Shown piece after piece: positions 16,495 to 29,181 of a stretch of DNA of 64,000 nt. The notes under the pieces were generated by a model that was not told the DNA's origin, searched no databases, and saw nothing but the letters and a program-made list of their open reading frames with translations. The stretch comes from Panagrolaimus kolymaensis (Eukaryota; Nematoda; Chromadorea; Rhabditida; Panagrolaimidae), in NCBI GenBank assembly GCA_028622995.1, contig JAJQJQ010000026.1, positions 3,224,001 to 3,288,000 on the forward strand, given 5' to 3'. The translations under genes were made by a program, and so were the position numbers. Each line of letters starts with the position of its first letter. Position 1 is the stretch's first letter.

Positions 16495-19400
16495 ACCGCA
16501 AGGGGCGAGATTTTAATACGCCCTAAAAAATTATAAAAAGTCAATGTTAGTTTTACCACTAAAAAAATGAAAGAAAAGATATGAAAGCAAGAAGCGACAC
16601 GTCTCACGATATTTTTTTATCAGTAAAAAAGTCTGGGTTGAAACAACATTTTGAGGAAAACTTTCGAGACACAACTTGGAGAAGAACAACTGCTACTCTT
16701 GGGTAAAAAAAATATGTAGTAAGAATAAAAACATTAAAACAAAAAGGATAACAAAAAACAAGAAAAAAAAAGTGACAAATAATTTTTAGCCAAGCAGTAA
16801 AAATATCTATCTAACTAAGCTACGTCAGCCAACCAATGAAGGAGGTCCACAACAGCAGTAGCAAAGGGTGGATGGATGGGAAAATAACACTCTGTGCCAA
16901 TAATTAAGAACGAACTGTCCGCCACCCGCCACAATATCATCGAAGCCCCTCACTTTTTTAAAAATACTTTTTATGTGCTAAAGACTGTTCTTATGGATAT
17001 TTTTATGCTCTTCATTTTTTAAAACTGCAAAATAACAAAAGAAGCTGGTGGTCGTCGAGTTTAAATCTTTTCTCATATATGTATTGCATTGGCAAGGAAA
17101 TAAAGCGCGTCCACATCCACTTATGCGCCGTCATCATTTTCTTTCTTATGTATGTATGTATAGTGCGTCTAGTTACGGTTAAAAAGCAGGGTATTTCGCG
17201 GAAGGACTTTTTCTGGTCAATCCTTCTCGTCGCTTCTGTCACATGCGGGAATACACAAAAAAGGAGGTGAGACAAAGCGCGAGGGTGGTGGCAAAAATAA
17301 TATTTGAGATCTTTTTCAATGATACAAAAGAATAAAAAAATGGTTAAAAAATCGATTTCTCAAAAAAGTGTTTTTTTTTTTGATAAGAAAAAATGAATCA
17401 AAGAACATAAAAGAATGAAAAAGATCATAGACGTGATGTTTTTTTTTCTTACGAAAGTCTTCCTTTGAGGCGTAGACAGACAAGTGGAATAGAGAAAAAA
17501 AATATCGCATAGTTTTCAAGTTTTAAATAGTTTTTGGGGTTTCTTCCATAAGATGACGTAGAATAAGGCTGAATGTTGAAATGACCATTTTTGAGAACAA
17601 ATGGGAGAAAAATGATTTAATTCATTTTTGTACTTTGATAACAAACTACGATGATTTTTTGCAACTCTTTTTTGATTGACCTTATTTGGTGGATGGAAGG
17701 GAGCGATTAGTGAATTTTTTCTTTTGGCTTAACTATAAGAGCGTCAAAATGAATGATTTTTATTATGACAAGGCATAACAGCAACAGCAAAGAGTTGTAT
17801 CTCTAACCAACCACACTCAATTGAGATTGAATGAAAAAAAATGCAGTCGCAGTAGCTAAAAAACGCCAACCTATCTTCTATCTATCTATGTAGGCTTTTT
17901 GCTTTTAAGATATTGCCATCGCCGTCGTTGTGTTGTTGTGTTAGTGCTGCAACTATCGTCGTCTACTAGCTTAGAGGCGATAGGTTGCCGAGAGGCACAA
18001 CTGACAAATATCTTCTTCATTTGAAGAAAAAAAAAGAAGCACAAACATATTTAAAAACCTAATAGAAAAAAAATATAGGCAAAAAATAAATTACAGCTCC
18101 TTCGGAGGAGGAAAAAAATGAATGAAATAAGAGTGAGGTAAAAAAAAGTTACACGCAGCAAAAAAATTTAGTTCAAAAAAAATTAAGAAATAAGAAATCA
18201 AACAGTGATTTTTAAAGTAAATTAAAAAAATTGAAAGATGAAAGAGAAAAAAGAATGTGGAGAAATTCCAGACAACATGAAAGAGAGAGCAGCTAAGGTT
18301 GGCGTATTTTTTTAAATGCTTCATGTCAAAAATCCACAAACATTACCGCGGAAAATAAAAAAAATATCCACAAAAAAGCTATAATTCTTTCAGTCTCTCT
18401 CACGCTCATATTTGATTTGTCAAAGCGAAAAAAGATATCCTGACGTAGATCTTATTTTATATTTGAGTTAACAAAAAACGTCCAAGTTAAAAAAATAATT
18501 ACAAAAAAAATTGGCTGATCATTCTATGGACCTGAACTTATATTTTTTCTACATTTTTCTCTCCAATTTTCGTAACAAATAGGAAGTTGAACTTGGTAAA
18601 GAAAAAAAAAGAAGATTAATAATGATTGTGTTAAGAAGACAATTCTTTGATAAACTGATGGTGGCAATAATATGTATTTACTTTTTTAATTTTTAGGTCA
18701 AAAGGTCGTTGTCGCGCCATTCGATCAGAGCAAAGCAAGCAGCCGCTTCAAAAAATCCGACAAAGCATAACAGAAAAAACTTTTTATTGCCAATCTCATT
18801 TTTTTGACTCTTTTGCTTTTCTATGCGATATGGCGACGCCCCAAGCGCTTAACCCCTGCCCTCTATGCTTGAGATGTAAAGAATAAAACTTATACTGACT
18901 GATCTTTGTGGAACTACGTCATAACGCTAAGCAGTAAAAAATCAAGACAAAAGCCCTTTGGCAATGAGGTTACGTAGAACATATTTTTTCTTCTAGGCTT
19001 TGCAATGATTGCGACAAGATCCTCTAGACTTGCTTTTTGCCTGCCAACAAATGATCGACGGATGAAGAAGCTCTGTCTTCATGTCAAAAAAGAGAGCAAT
19101 TGGCAAATTTGAAAAAAAGAAAAATGGCGAAAGACAAGGAAGAAATAAGAGAGAGGAAGAGGTGGTTGGAAATCACGCCAATTATGCGTGAACTATTGTC
19201 AAACGTCATTACTCCGCCTTTTTGCAAAAAGAAAAAAGAAAAGAAAACCGTCTAAGATAATTTTTCAGACGGGCAAAGTTAAGAATGAAAACTTTGAAAT
19301 ATGAGTACTTTGCAAATAATGAAATGATCATACTTTTTTTGCAATTATTAACAAACAATAAATTAACAAAGATCAAAAACCGTAGTCTACAAATTTTTTA

Positions 19401-22400
19401 AACAGATATCTAAAATCAAGAGATCATATTCGATACTTTAGAAAGATAAAAAGTTAAATAACAAAAAGCTGATTCAAAAAGTCGAATCAAACTTGGCTTC
19501 ATAAACCGTGAAAACGAAGCCACATAATTAAAGATAAACAAAAATATATTCTTTAAAAAAATTATAATCAAGTACATAAATTCAAAACATATGATTTGGC
19601 TTAGTTATGAGATTGGTAATCCTTGTCACAACTTTATAGCAAATAAAGACTTATCAAAAGTGTGCATAACGAAAAAAAGAAGAAAAAACATATATCAAAA
19701 AAGTTGAAAAAAAAAATTAAGATTAAATTTTTTTTGGGAAAAAATGAATGAATGACGTAAAAGGAATAATACATATAAAAAAGTCAAAGAAACAAAATGT
19801 GTAAAAGGCACCTTTATGGTCTTTCTTTTTGCCTTCTTTTGTACGTATTTGCTAACAATAGAATAAAATAAAAAACAGCGCGATATTCCATAGTTACACA
19901 ATTGATGGGATTGTTAAAAAATAATAATAATGCTTTTCTTAGAAAATTGAGAGACAGAGAAAAAAAGAATCAATGTCTGTCAATTTTTTTTATAAAAGTC
20001 AGAGATCCTTTTATTTATTAAATAAATTCTAGTTCGATTTCTTAACCACTTAAAAAAAACTTTTAAAACAAATGTTGATGCTGAAGAAGCACTCCTCGAT
20101 TTGAAGTAATAAAAAAATGTTGTTAGGTTGGAAGAAATAAAAGCGCAAATATTTTTCTTTATTGTAGCGGCATGAGTAAAAAAATAAATAAGCAAGGATA
20201 GATTTTTTTAGTAATTAAATTCTTTTGTGACCTCGGATATTTAACCTGTCAACTGTCAAGATTTGTAAAGCTTGTGGAAAAAAGGGATCAGTTTTTTTGC
20301 AAAAAGTTTCGCCGGAAATGAAAATAATGGTAAGAAAACGTGGGAGCTAAAGTTTAGTTTCAAAGTTTTAGTTCGTATCTTTTTTATGAAATTCTAAACT
20401 CTAAAAGAACAAATAAATATCAAAGAAAAATAAGTTTATAAAGACATCATTTTAAGAATGTTAAATCAACAGCAAATTACCCAGACAAGGAAGAAGAAAA
20501 AAAAATTATCACGGTTAAAACTTGACATTTGCCAATGTAGTTGGAGGTTGGTTGGTTCATCTTATCTCTTTCAACTTTGAATTGAAGAAATTAAAAAAAT
20601 TGCCTCTTTTCTTCCACTCTTTTAGTTTCTTCCTCCTTCTTTTTCTTCAGTTAAAGAAGGATCGGTGACAAGCTTTTTCTATTTCTTTCAAATTTCTTAA
20701 AGCATTTTTTTTATTTTCAATGACATTTATTATTGAAAGAGGAAATTATCTTTCTTTTTGCTGTTTGTCCGTGTTTTTGATGGCAAAGAAATAAGCTTTC
20801 AAGCATTTTTTTATATTTTTGATTTTAAATCGTCTTTTGTCGGCTTATGCGACTTGATCTTGTCTTCGTCGTCGTCATTGATCTATCTATCTAACTGTCT
20901 CTTTATTTTTTAACTGCCGCTGTTGCTTCTGCTACTATCTCTCTCGTAAGCCGCCGACAACTAAGACGATGATGGTGATGTGATGATGCAGGAAGGAGGC
21001 ATAATAAAAAAATGGGGATTGATTGCAAAAAAAAAAAAATAGTGAAGTCAAGTTTAAGTGGAAAAAGCCTAAGCCACAAAGTTGTTGTTTTTATGCATGT
21101 TTTTAATTTGATAAGACGACAACGTCGACGACCACAGAAACAGAAAAAAAAAGTTGAGGAAGTTGAAAAAAAAATATAATAAAAAATGAGGCATATGTGA
21201 TCACAGATGGAAGTAATTTAAATCTATCATATAAACTTAAAGAATTTTTTTAAAAGCCTTTATTGCATCTTCTGTCTTCAATTAATCATTTGATTTTTAC
21301 ATTTATTGCAAAAAAATAATAAAAAAAGTACACTTTTAAAATTTTGAACCCACCAAAGCAATATTATTGTATCATTTTAAAAGGGAAAGAAGAGAAAAAT
21401 AAAAAGTATGCTTTGCTTCGTATACCTTTTTTGATGCAAGAGGCGATTGCTTTTTTTACAAGCAAAGCAAACAAATATTGGCAGCGACGAATATATTTAT
21501 ATTTTCCGACGACGATGCTCTTCCACACCTTCATCGTCGACGACGACGACCAAAGGAGAGCATGGTTACGTTTTTGCCTATTTTCCTTGTGAAATATAAT
21601 TTTAGAAAAAAAATGTTATAATGGCAGTGAAGTTCGATTGTTCGATGTGCAATAACTTCTCTACTCTTCTCTGCCTTCAAAATTTCCATTCTTCCTCGAA
21701 AAAAAAGTTTGGCATCGTTTTCTCATTTCATTTTGATGAATAATAAAATTGCAATGACAAAGTGTAAAATATTTTTTTTGAACAAAAAAAAACAGAGACC
21801 ATTTTCGATTCACGTTTTTTTTGGAAAAAATAAAAATAGCGAGAAACACTTATTGTGCTTCTTATTCCTCGCCGCTTCTAACGACGATATGCATTTTTCT
21901 TTTTTCTCTTCTTTCCTATTGTTGTTGCCAAGCATGTATGTACATATTTGTACTGATACAAGCCGAGCAAAGCAAAAAATGAATTAAAACGTCGACACTT
22001 TTTTTTCTAAAGCATTAAAACTTTCTTATTTTTTCTTTAAATCATATAATTCCTTTTCTTCTTCTTTTTTGTTTCGTTGTTAAACGCCTTATTAGTTGTG
22101 TTAGTAGTAGGCTCATAACATTTTTTCATTTTTCTGTGTATCTCCTAATTTTTAATTTTTTAATATTTTTTTCGTAACGTTCATTTGCAATGGCTGAAAC
22201 TCGCGCGGCTAACCTTCAAGTCAAATTTAACTTTTTAACTTTTTTTGGTTGTTACCTCACTTGAAGCAGCAACAACCAGCGACGGATTTTTGTTGACTAC
22301 TACCAACCAACCACCCGACCAGGCTTTTGAAGCTTCTTTCTTCTTCGTTGAGTGAGGCGCTCAGTCGGGGAGACAGAACGTAACTTTTTTTTGATCCAAT

Positions 22401-23645
22401 GGAATGAACGAACGTTTAAGTTGCGCGACTTTTCTTTTCTCGTCTTTGTGATTTTTTTCCTTCCAAAATAGCTTGAGGAGAGAGGTCGAGTCGTCTTCGG
22501 GTGCTACTACTACTAATATTTTTTTATCCTTATGGTAGTAGGTATCTGGCCTGCAGTCATCATCCTCTTTCCCCTTGAAATTTTTTTTCTTTCGCGTTTT
22601 TGTTTGATTGAAATAATTTATTTTTGCTTCTATTTTTCGTTAAACTTTTTTTTTACTTTTTTTGTCTTTTATTTTAAAGCTTTTTATTTGACATTAACTT
22701 TTATTTTTATTTTATCAACAACTAATTTAAATTTTATTTTTATTGTTGTTTTCCATCTTTGCTAAAATTGAAAGGAAAAAGAGTGAAAAATTTTTTTCGA
22801 CCATCCTGAAGAATTTTTTTTATCACACGCCGCATACAAGCAGCATTATGACTCCCTTCTTAATGGCTTGCTTTGCTTGCTTTTTTCACAAAAATTCACT
22901 ATTTTTTGCTTTCAAAATTTTATGAAAAATTTTTTTTCTGTTCTTGTACAGATAGTGAGCCTCCCAAGAATATTTGTCATCAGCAGAAAATTGAACCAAA
23001 AAGCAAGGTGGCGTCTCCCTTAGTCATCAGGACAAGTCCACCACCTCCGTTATTTTTTATTTTTTTTTCTTCTGCCTCGGATTTTTTGCACCTTCTTCAT
23101 CTTCTTCTGACCAGTTCAACTCAAAACTCAAAATAAAAATGATGAACCACCAAAAAAGGAGATTTTCTTCTTCTTTGCTCTCTTACTACTTAACTTTCTT
23201 CTTATCTTGTTTTGTTGTTTAACTCATTTTTAACTAACCATACATAAATATTTTATGCATTTTCATATTTGATTCTTGATTTTAGTTGTAAAAACTTTGT
23301 GTACCAATCTATCCAGAATCGATAATAAATTTTCCATGTGTTTGTATATTTGTATTAACCGCGTGTTTTTCCAATCCGCCGCCATTTGTTGTTGTTACTA
23401 TTATTTAACTTGACAAAAGTATTGAAGAGAAAAAAAAAGAGTTTCAGGCAATTGTTTCTTGTTTATTTTACTTTACTTAAACAAACAAAATACTTATTCA
23501 CCTTCCTTCTCTCATCTGCCGCGCAGGAAAAAGAAAGAAAACGCAATAGCATAGAGAAGCATTGCCATTGGCGTTCGCTTTGCTTTTCTCAACTAATATT
23601 TTCTTCTTCTTTTTATTAGTACACCCGTGGTAGTAAATCAGAAAA
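16495..23645. other. 7.1-kb divergent intergenic region
   Basis: It separates sca-1 (-) from the small membrane-protein gene (+). No gene could be supported. The left part (to about 20.5 kb) is A-rich on +, the right part (from about 22 kb) T-rich, with mixed sequence between. It also contains short Cys/Trp-poor open frames and simple repeats such as CTAT copies near 17880. An acceptor-like CTTTTTATTAG near 23610-23620 sits just before the right-hand start codon. Cis-regulatory DNA and untranslated first exons are likely but cannot be placed. Confidence 0.5.
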
Positions 23646-25565
23646 ATGTCATATTCATCAAATTATTATAATTATCAGGTTTGGAATCATTTGGTTTTCG
23701 ATTTTTAAAGCTTTGATTTTTTTAGATTGGTGTAGTTTTTGCCATTTTACTTGGAGCCTTAATTTTATTGGGTTTGGTTATTGCGGCAATTTACTTTATT
23801 TGTGTTGTAAACGTAAGTAGATTTTTTATTATTTATCACCGTAGCTTTTTCCAAGTTCGTTCTCGTTGTCAAAGTTTTTATGACTAACATGAATTTGAGT
23901 GAGATAGACATAAACCACCTCATCAATTGCCGCCATCATAACCCAGACAAGACAAAAGATGAAAAATACGTTAAACATGCTTACTACTTTTTTATTATCT
24001 ATTTTCATTTTTTAAGAGATAGATATCCTTTAACCTTTTTTTGTTATTCTCATTTTCAACCAAAACTACATAGGTGTTCAAAAATGTCGTTTTTTATCTT
24101 GTCGCTGTTGTTATGTTTTAGACTTATGTTTTTAACGCTTATTTTCCTTGATAGAGTTCACGACTTAAGTTAGTTATTAAGGCAAATAACTTTTTTTTTC
24201 TGAGACTCAATAACATTTTTTTATCCTCAAAGAAAAAAATCGTTTTATCTTTCAAATTTATTATTACACTGCGACGACATAAGCTCTTTCCGATCCTTTT
24301 TTTCAGTGTTTTTTTATTTTGTCGCAAAAAGCTAGTTGAGGGCAAAGTAAGTAAGCAAGTTGATCTTGGTTCTTGACAGTTGTTATTGCCAATGAGAAAA
24401 AAATGGGGGATCAATATTTTTTTTCTAGATTAGCTTAACGTAAAAAAACTTTTTTCTTTGCTTTCTTTTTTATTTTATTTTTCTTCCAAACAAACCTTGA
24501 GGGACGACGACAAACTGTAAAAAAAATTCTTTCTGTACACCATTGAAAAATGATTTAAGGTGCTGTCTTCAAAAATTTAGGAGAGAGCGCGAACGTAACG
24601 ACGACAATATTTTTCATAAGCAAGCTTGAAGGTGAAGGAAGAAAAAATAAAATAAAAATTAAATGTTTGTTTGCGAACGCAAACATTCCTTGCCTTTTTT
24701 CTTATGTACAAAGAAAGATTTTGACGCAACAAATGAAAAAAAGCTTCAATGGAGCGCAGCAACCACCTTCTTCGTCTTTCTTCTTAAGGAATTGTACAAC
24801 TTGAAGCGCCGCCGATGGCTCTTGCTTTTATGCATTTTAAAAGAAAAAGAAAAAAAAAATATTATTAAAAATAAAAACGATCAATTTTTATATAACAATA
24901 ATAATATCTTTGAAAAGAAAAAAATATAGCAACATGTGATCCTTTAAGAAACTTTTAACATTATCAAAATCAAAATCGAAAATTTAATAAAATGCATTTT
25001 AGATGAGAGGAGATAAAACTCGAACCAGAACTCCATCAGCTGCGCCATTGCCTAGAAGGCCAGAATATGGACAACCACCATATTCATCCCTTCAAAATCA
25101 GCCAATTTCGAATCAACCAGAGTAAGCTTTGCTTTCTGAATCGAGCTTTTGAGTAAATAACAAAAATGATTTGTAGTTACATGACTCGAACAACGACAGT
25201 AGTAAATAATAATACGATGCCATCTTCATATCCACCCCAACAATCATCATATCCTCAACAATCCCTTGTTCAACCATATACTCATGATGGAGCCCATGAT
25301 GGAAGAATTCGACAATTGCAACCTGAATTTGCTTATCAACAAGTAAGATTTTAATAAAACCATAAAACAAATTTTCGACGCTCAGAATTTATTTAAAAAT
25401 TTCGTTGATTCCAAAAAAAGTGAAGCTTTCCTTAATTTATGTGATTCCAAAATGATTTTTTTTCAGGGTCCAATGACATGGACTACAATGTCTCCAGTTC
25501 ATGAAAATGCTTATCCCATGAGCCCTGCACCTGCTGGAGGAGCATATCAATTATCAACAGTTTAA
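23646..25565 (+). CDS. small single-pass membrane protein with Tyr/Pro/Gln-rich tail
   Basis: Five exons, 23646-23678, 23726-23812, 25003-25121, 25177-25342 and 25467-25565, join to 167 residues. An 11-residue Tyr/Asn-rich N-terminus (MSYSSNYYNYQ) precedes one strong membrane span encoded entirely by exon 2 (IGVVFAILLGALILLGLVIA). A basic stop-transfer segment (RGDKTRTRTP) and a long tail rich in Pro, Tyr, Gln and Ser follow. The charge pattern suggests a type III protein with the tail in the cytosol. The layout is reminiscent of Shisa-like or VOPP1-like adaptors, but no family motif or Cys-rich ectodomain is present, so no function is assigned. The second intron (about 1.2 kb) is unusually long for this window. 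Exon phases are all consistent. Confidence 0.75.
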
Positions 25566-28500
25566 TTAACTTAAATTATAAAAAAATTCTCTACCTTCAT
25601 TTTTTTGTTTATTAAAAACATATCCTACTTATTTCCTTTATTCTTCTTTTTTGTTATCTTCCTTGAGAAGCATTTAAAATGATTTAAATTTATTTTGGTA
25701 GTGGGTATTCAACGAGATTATTATATTATCCAAAAAATCACAACGACCAATCGACAACTTTCTACTTTTTACTTGACTTCCATAATTTATTTAAAACATT
25801 AAAATGCTGCCTCAGGAAAAAAATATATTAAATTCTTAAAAAACTGACTTTGTTTTATAATTATTTTATGATTTCTGCTGCCTAAAACTGCTTTTTTATT
25901 TGTACCTCAAGGATTTGCTTATAAAAACTTTTACTTACGCAAATGTACAATAGTTTTTTTTACTTCTCTCTAAGTCCTTACATTTATTTTCACTTTCAAC
26001 CTTTTTTTCAATATCAAAAAAATTATTTTATTATATATAAGATTTTTTTATTGTATAAATTGTTGGCATAATTTTATACTCTTATTCTTTATAATTCATC
26101 GTTTTAATTCTTAAATTTTTTTTTTAATAGTTTTTCAAATTAAAAATATTGATATTATTGTTTTTTATTAGATTAATTATCAAAGAGACAAATATCTTCT
26201 TCTTCTTGCCTTTTTTTTATTTTGCATGACATCTAATAAACAACAAAAAAAAGAAAAAAAAGACAAAGATTGAACTTTATTTTGTCTATCGAACGCGGAA
26301 GTGTCTCTTTAAATTACCACACTTAAGAGGAACGAGCGGCTGTTTTGCTCTAGCTTTTTTTATTGCTTCCATTTTTCAAGGTAAAAAAAATGAAAGCTGG
26401 TAACATTTTGAAAGCTCAAAAACATCAGGCAAATTCTTTATTGTTTAAAACTTTTGGGGATAATATTATAATTATTTTTAATGAAGTTGAAGACATAAAT
26501 TCGCAAAAAAATTAATCAATCAACTTTCATATTATTATAGATAGAAATTAACACAATAAAAAATTTGCTATACACAAGTTGTTTGGTTGTGTCTAATTTC
26601 AACTTTTGGTTTTTGGTGTCAGAATACAAAAGTAAAAAAATATTCATTTCTTAGAGTAAAATTAAAACATAATTGAATCAAACGGAATAACTCCCAAATA
26701 CTTTTCTAATATACATATGTACTTTGGGTGAATAAATATAATTGAAGCTCTAAAAATTTGGCTAACATTTAATGGTAATTATAAGATTTTTGTAATGAAT
26801 TCATATGCATATTGGTAAGGAGAACAATAGAAAAATATCTGAAGAGAAAATCTTTTCGTTACATTTTGTTATCAAGGAAAAGAGAATGAAAAAAAGTTCG
26901 TGTTCAGAAGTTTTTTATCCATCACATGTTGAAAAGCTAAATTTTTGAAAAAAGAAAGAATTTCCTTCCGACTAAAATTCTTTTTTTGCTAAATTTTTTT
27001 GTTTCTCCTTAACTCAATTTGTCTTTTTTATTTTCGATCGTCTTTAACGTTAAAAGAACCATGTCTCTTTTTTTGTGCTTTATTTATCTGTTAAATTATA
27101 AAATGCAATATTCTTAAGAAAATTGAATAGACAACTACATGTCAAAAAATAATACGATGAGGCTAAAATTCATTTTTTTTCCTAGATGACTTCTTCTTTC
27201 TTCCTTAACCCTCCTTCATTTTTTTTTTGATAGGCTCAATATTATTCTTAAAAAAATTTCAAGAGGCTTACTACTTACTTTACATATATGCAATTTTGTG
27301 TTGTCAACTTCAAATAAACCTTATCCTACTCATCCCATGTTTTTTTCTATCAGTCAATTTCACGAACAACTAACTCAACATTTTTTTATATATTAACTTT
27401 TAACATAAGCATAACATTGTTAGGGCATCACGAAGCGCGGGTAAATTGCCAACAAAAACACAACACAAATTCGAATAAGAATATGTGAAACGAAAATGGC
27501 AGTAAAAAAAGAAGAGTAAACGAGAGTCATCTCGCGTGTAAGTATGAGGCACTTCCTTTGAGCTGAGCTTCTTTTTTTTCTGCTGTCTATCTTTATACGC
27601 CCTTCTTCTTTTCTTTTTTCTACTTTTATTTTTATTTTTATGATGTTGCTTATATAGAAATCTTTGACATTTAAGAATAAAAAAATTGTGCTACTTTCTC
27701 CTTCTTGTTTTCTTTATTTTTTTGTTTTAAATTTTTTCTTTTTTTTGCTTTTAAATTCGGAAATCTTAAAAGCAAAAAAATAAATTTTTGTATTTATGAT
27801 GATTAATTGGGCGGCAACAAAAAAAACTTATAGTAGTAGTTCCATAATTTTACACATGACTTTTCTTTTTCTGCTTTCCATCGTCCGTTATTATAGAGAA
27901 TTAGTGGTAGTAGTGGAAAATGCCATATTTTTAGTTGTTTGATGTTGGCTGGTTTCAATTGTATATGTTAGCCTCTATTTTGTTTTTTTTTGTTTTTTAT
28001 GTCGCTCTTTTTTTTAGCATCATCAAAGCACACACTATTATTATTATCCTTTTGGCTTTTTGGCATCATCATTTCAAAAAATAATGTTTATATCCGCTTT
28101 ATTTAATGTTACTAAAAAAGGATGTGTTAAAGCAGGCTTTTCTTTTTATTTTATTTTTTTAAAACCATTTATTTTTGTCTGGGTTTCTTAAGATGATTTT
28201 TTTAAAGGAAAGAGCTTTGAAACATACAATTTTTTTCTTTTTGTAATAAACATACTCTTTCTTTTTTTCATCATTAAATTAAATTAATAATAACATAGCA
28301 TTTAATTTGAAGAAAAAAAAGCTAAAATTTTATTCAATAAAGAGGTATTTATGTTTTTTCTTTCTTTTCTATTTTTTTTTATTATTAAATAACGATATTA
28401 AAATATGTCCACATTTACACGTTTTTTATTTTATTCTGTTATTTTTATATTTTGATCTTGTCACAAAAAATGCTGCCTTATTATAAACCAATAATCATGT

Positions 28501-29181
28501 TTGGCATCAATTATACACGGCAACGGCTATCTGTTTTCTAATGCTTTTTGAGCGAACGAAGAGTAGTTCCATCTTTTCATCGTTAGCTTAATCTCCTCTT
28601 TTTTTATATAACTCTTACGACTTCTTCCATTTGCTATTACTACTACTGCGTGTGTTGTTGTCAATTATTCATTTTCAATTTTTGTTTTATCTCGCAATTT
28701 GCATAGTTACATACATATATGTATGCGGTGGCATCCCTCTCTTTTGTCGTAATAATAGTTCGCCCTTCGTTGTCGAAGGTTGTTTGTTGGTGTTTTAACT
28801 GTGTTTATTTTTATTTTTATTGCTATTATTTTTTTGCAAACTGTTTTTCTGCGCATCTGAAATAAAAAAGCGTGAAAAGTTTTCTTTCCTTTTTTGAAGT
28901 CGATTAATTTTTTTTTCAGAGTCTCAAGGCAAAGGCAACCACGGAAAAAATCCAACGACCACGACAACGCTTTGGGAGTGCGCATTACTAGCGCACTCAT
29001 TCTTTTTTTATTCGGGAACACAAATTTTTTTACAACAATAACAACAAGAACAAAAAAAGAATAATTCTCGTGGGATTTATTATTTCCCCAAAGCATTTAA
29101 TATCTTTAACATTTTGACACGTTATTTTTCTTGAACAACTTTAACTTCTTTTTTTTGGAAAAGAGAAAGTGAAAAAGAAAA
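25566..29181. other. intergenic, upstream region of pll-1
   Basis: 3.6 kb, strongly T-rich on + throughout, with many runs of six or more T. No exon-like segment with matching splice sites was found. It probably contains the 3' UTR of the membrane-protein gene and the distal pll-1 promoter. A minus-strand open frame at 28707-29096 overlaps the promoter and has no support. Confidence 0.5.

Noticed and set aside
18714..18830. Basic open frame after a TTTTTAG
   Set aside because: No donor, no partner exon and no similarity; likely chance in the sca-1 upstream region.
22954..23016. Exon-like segment after TTGTACAG
   Set aside because: No matching phase with the gene starting at 23646; could at most be untranslated.
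28707..29096. 129-codon minus-strand open frame
   Set aside because: Overlaps the pll-1 upstream region on the opposite strand; Lys/Phe-rich composition and no splice context.
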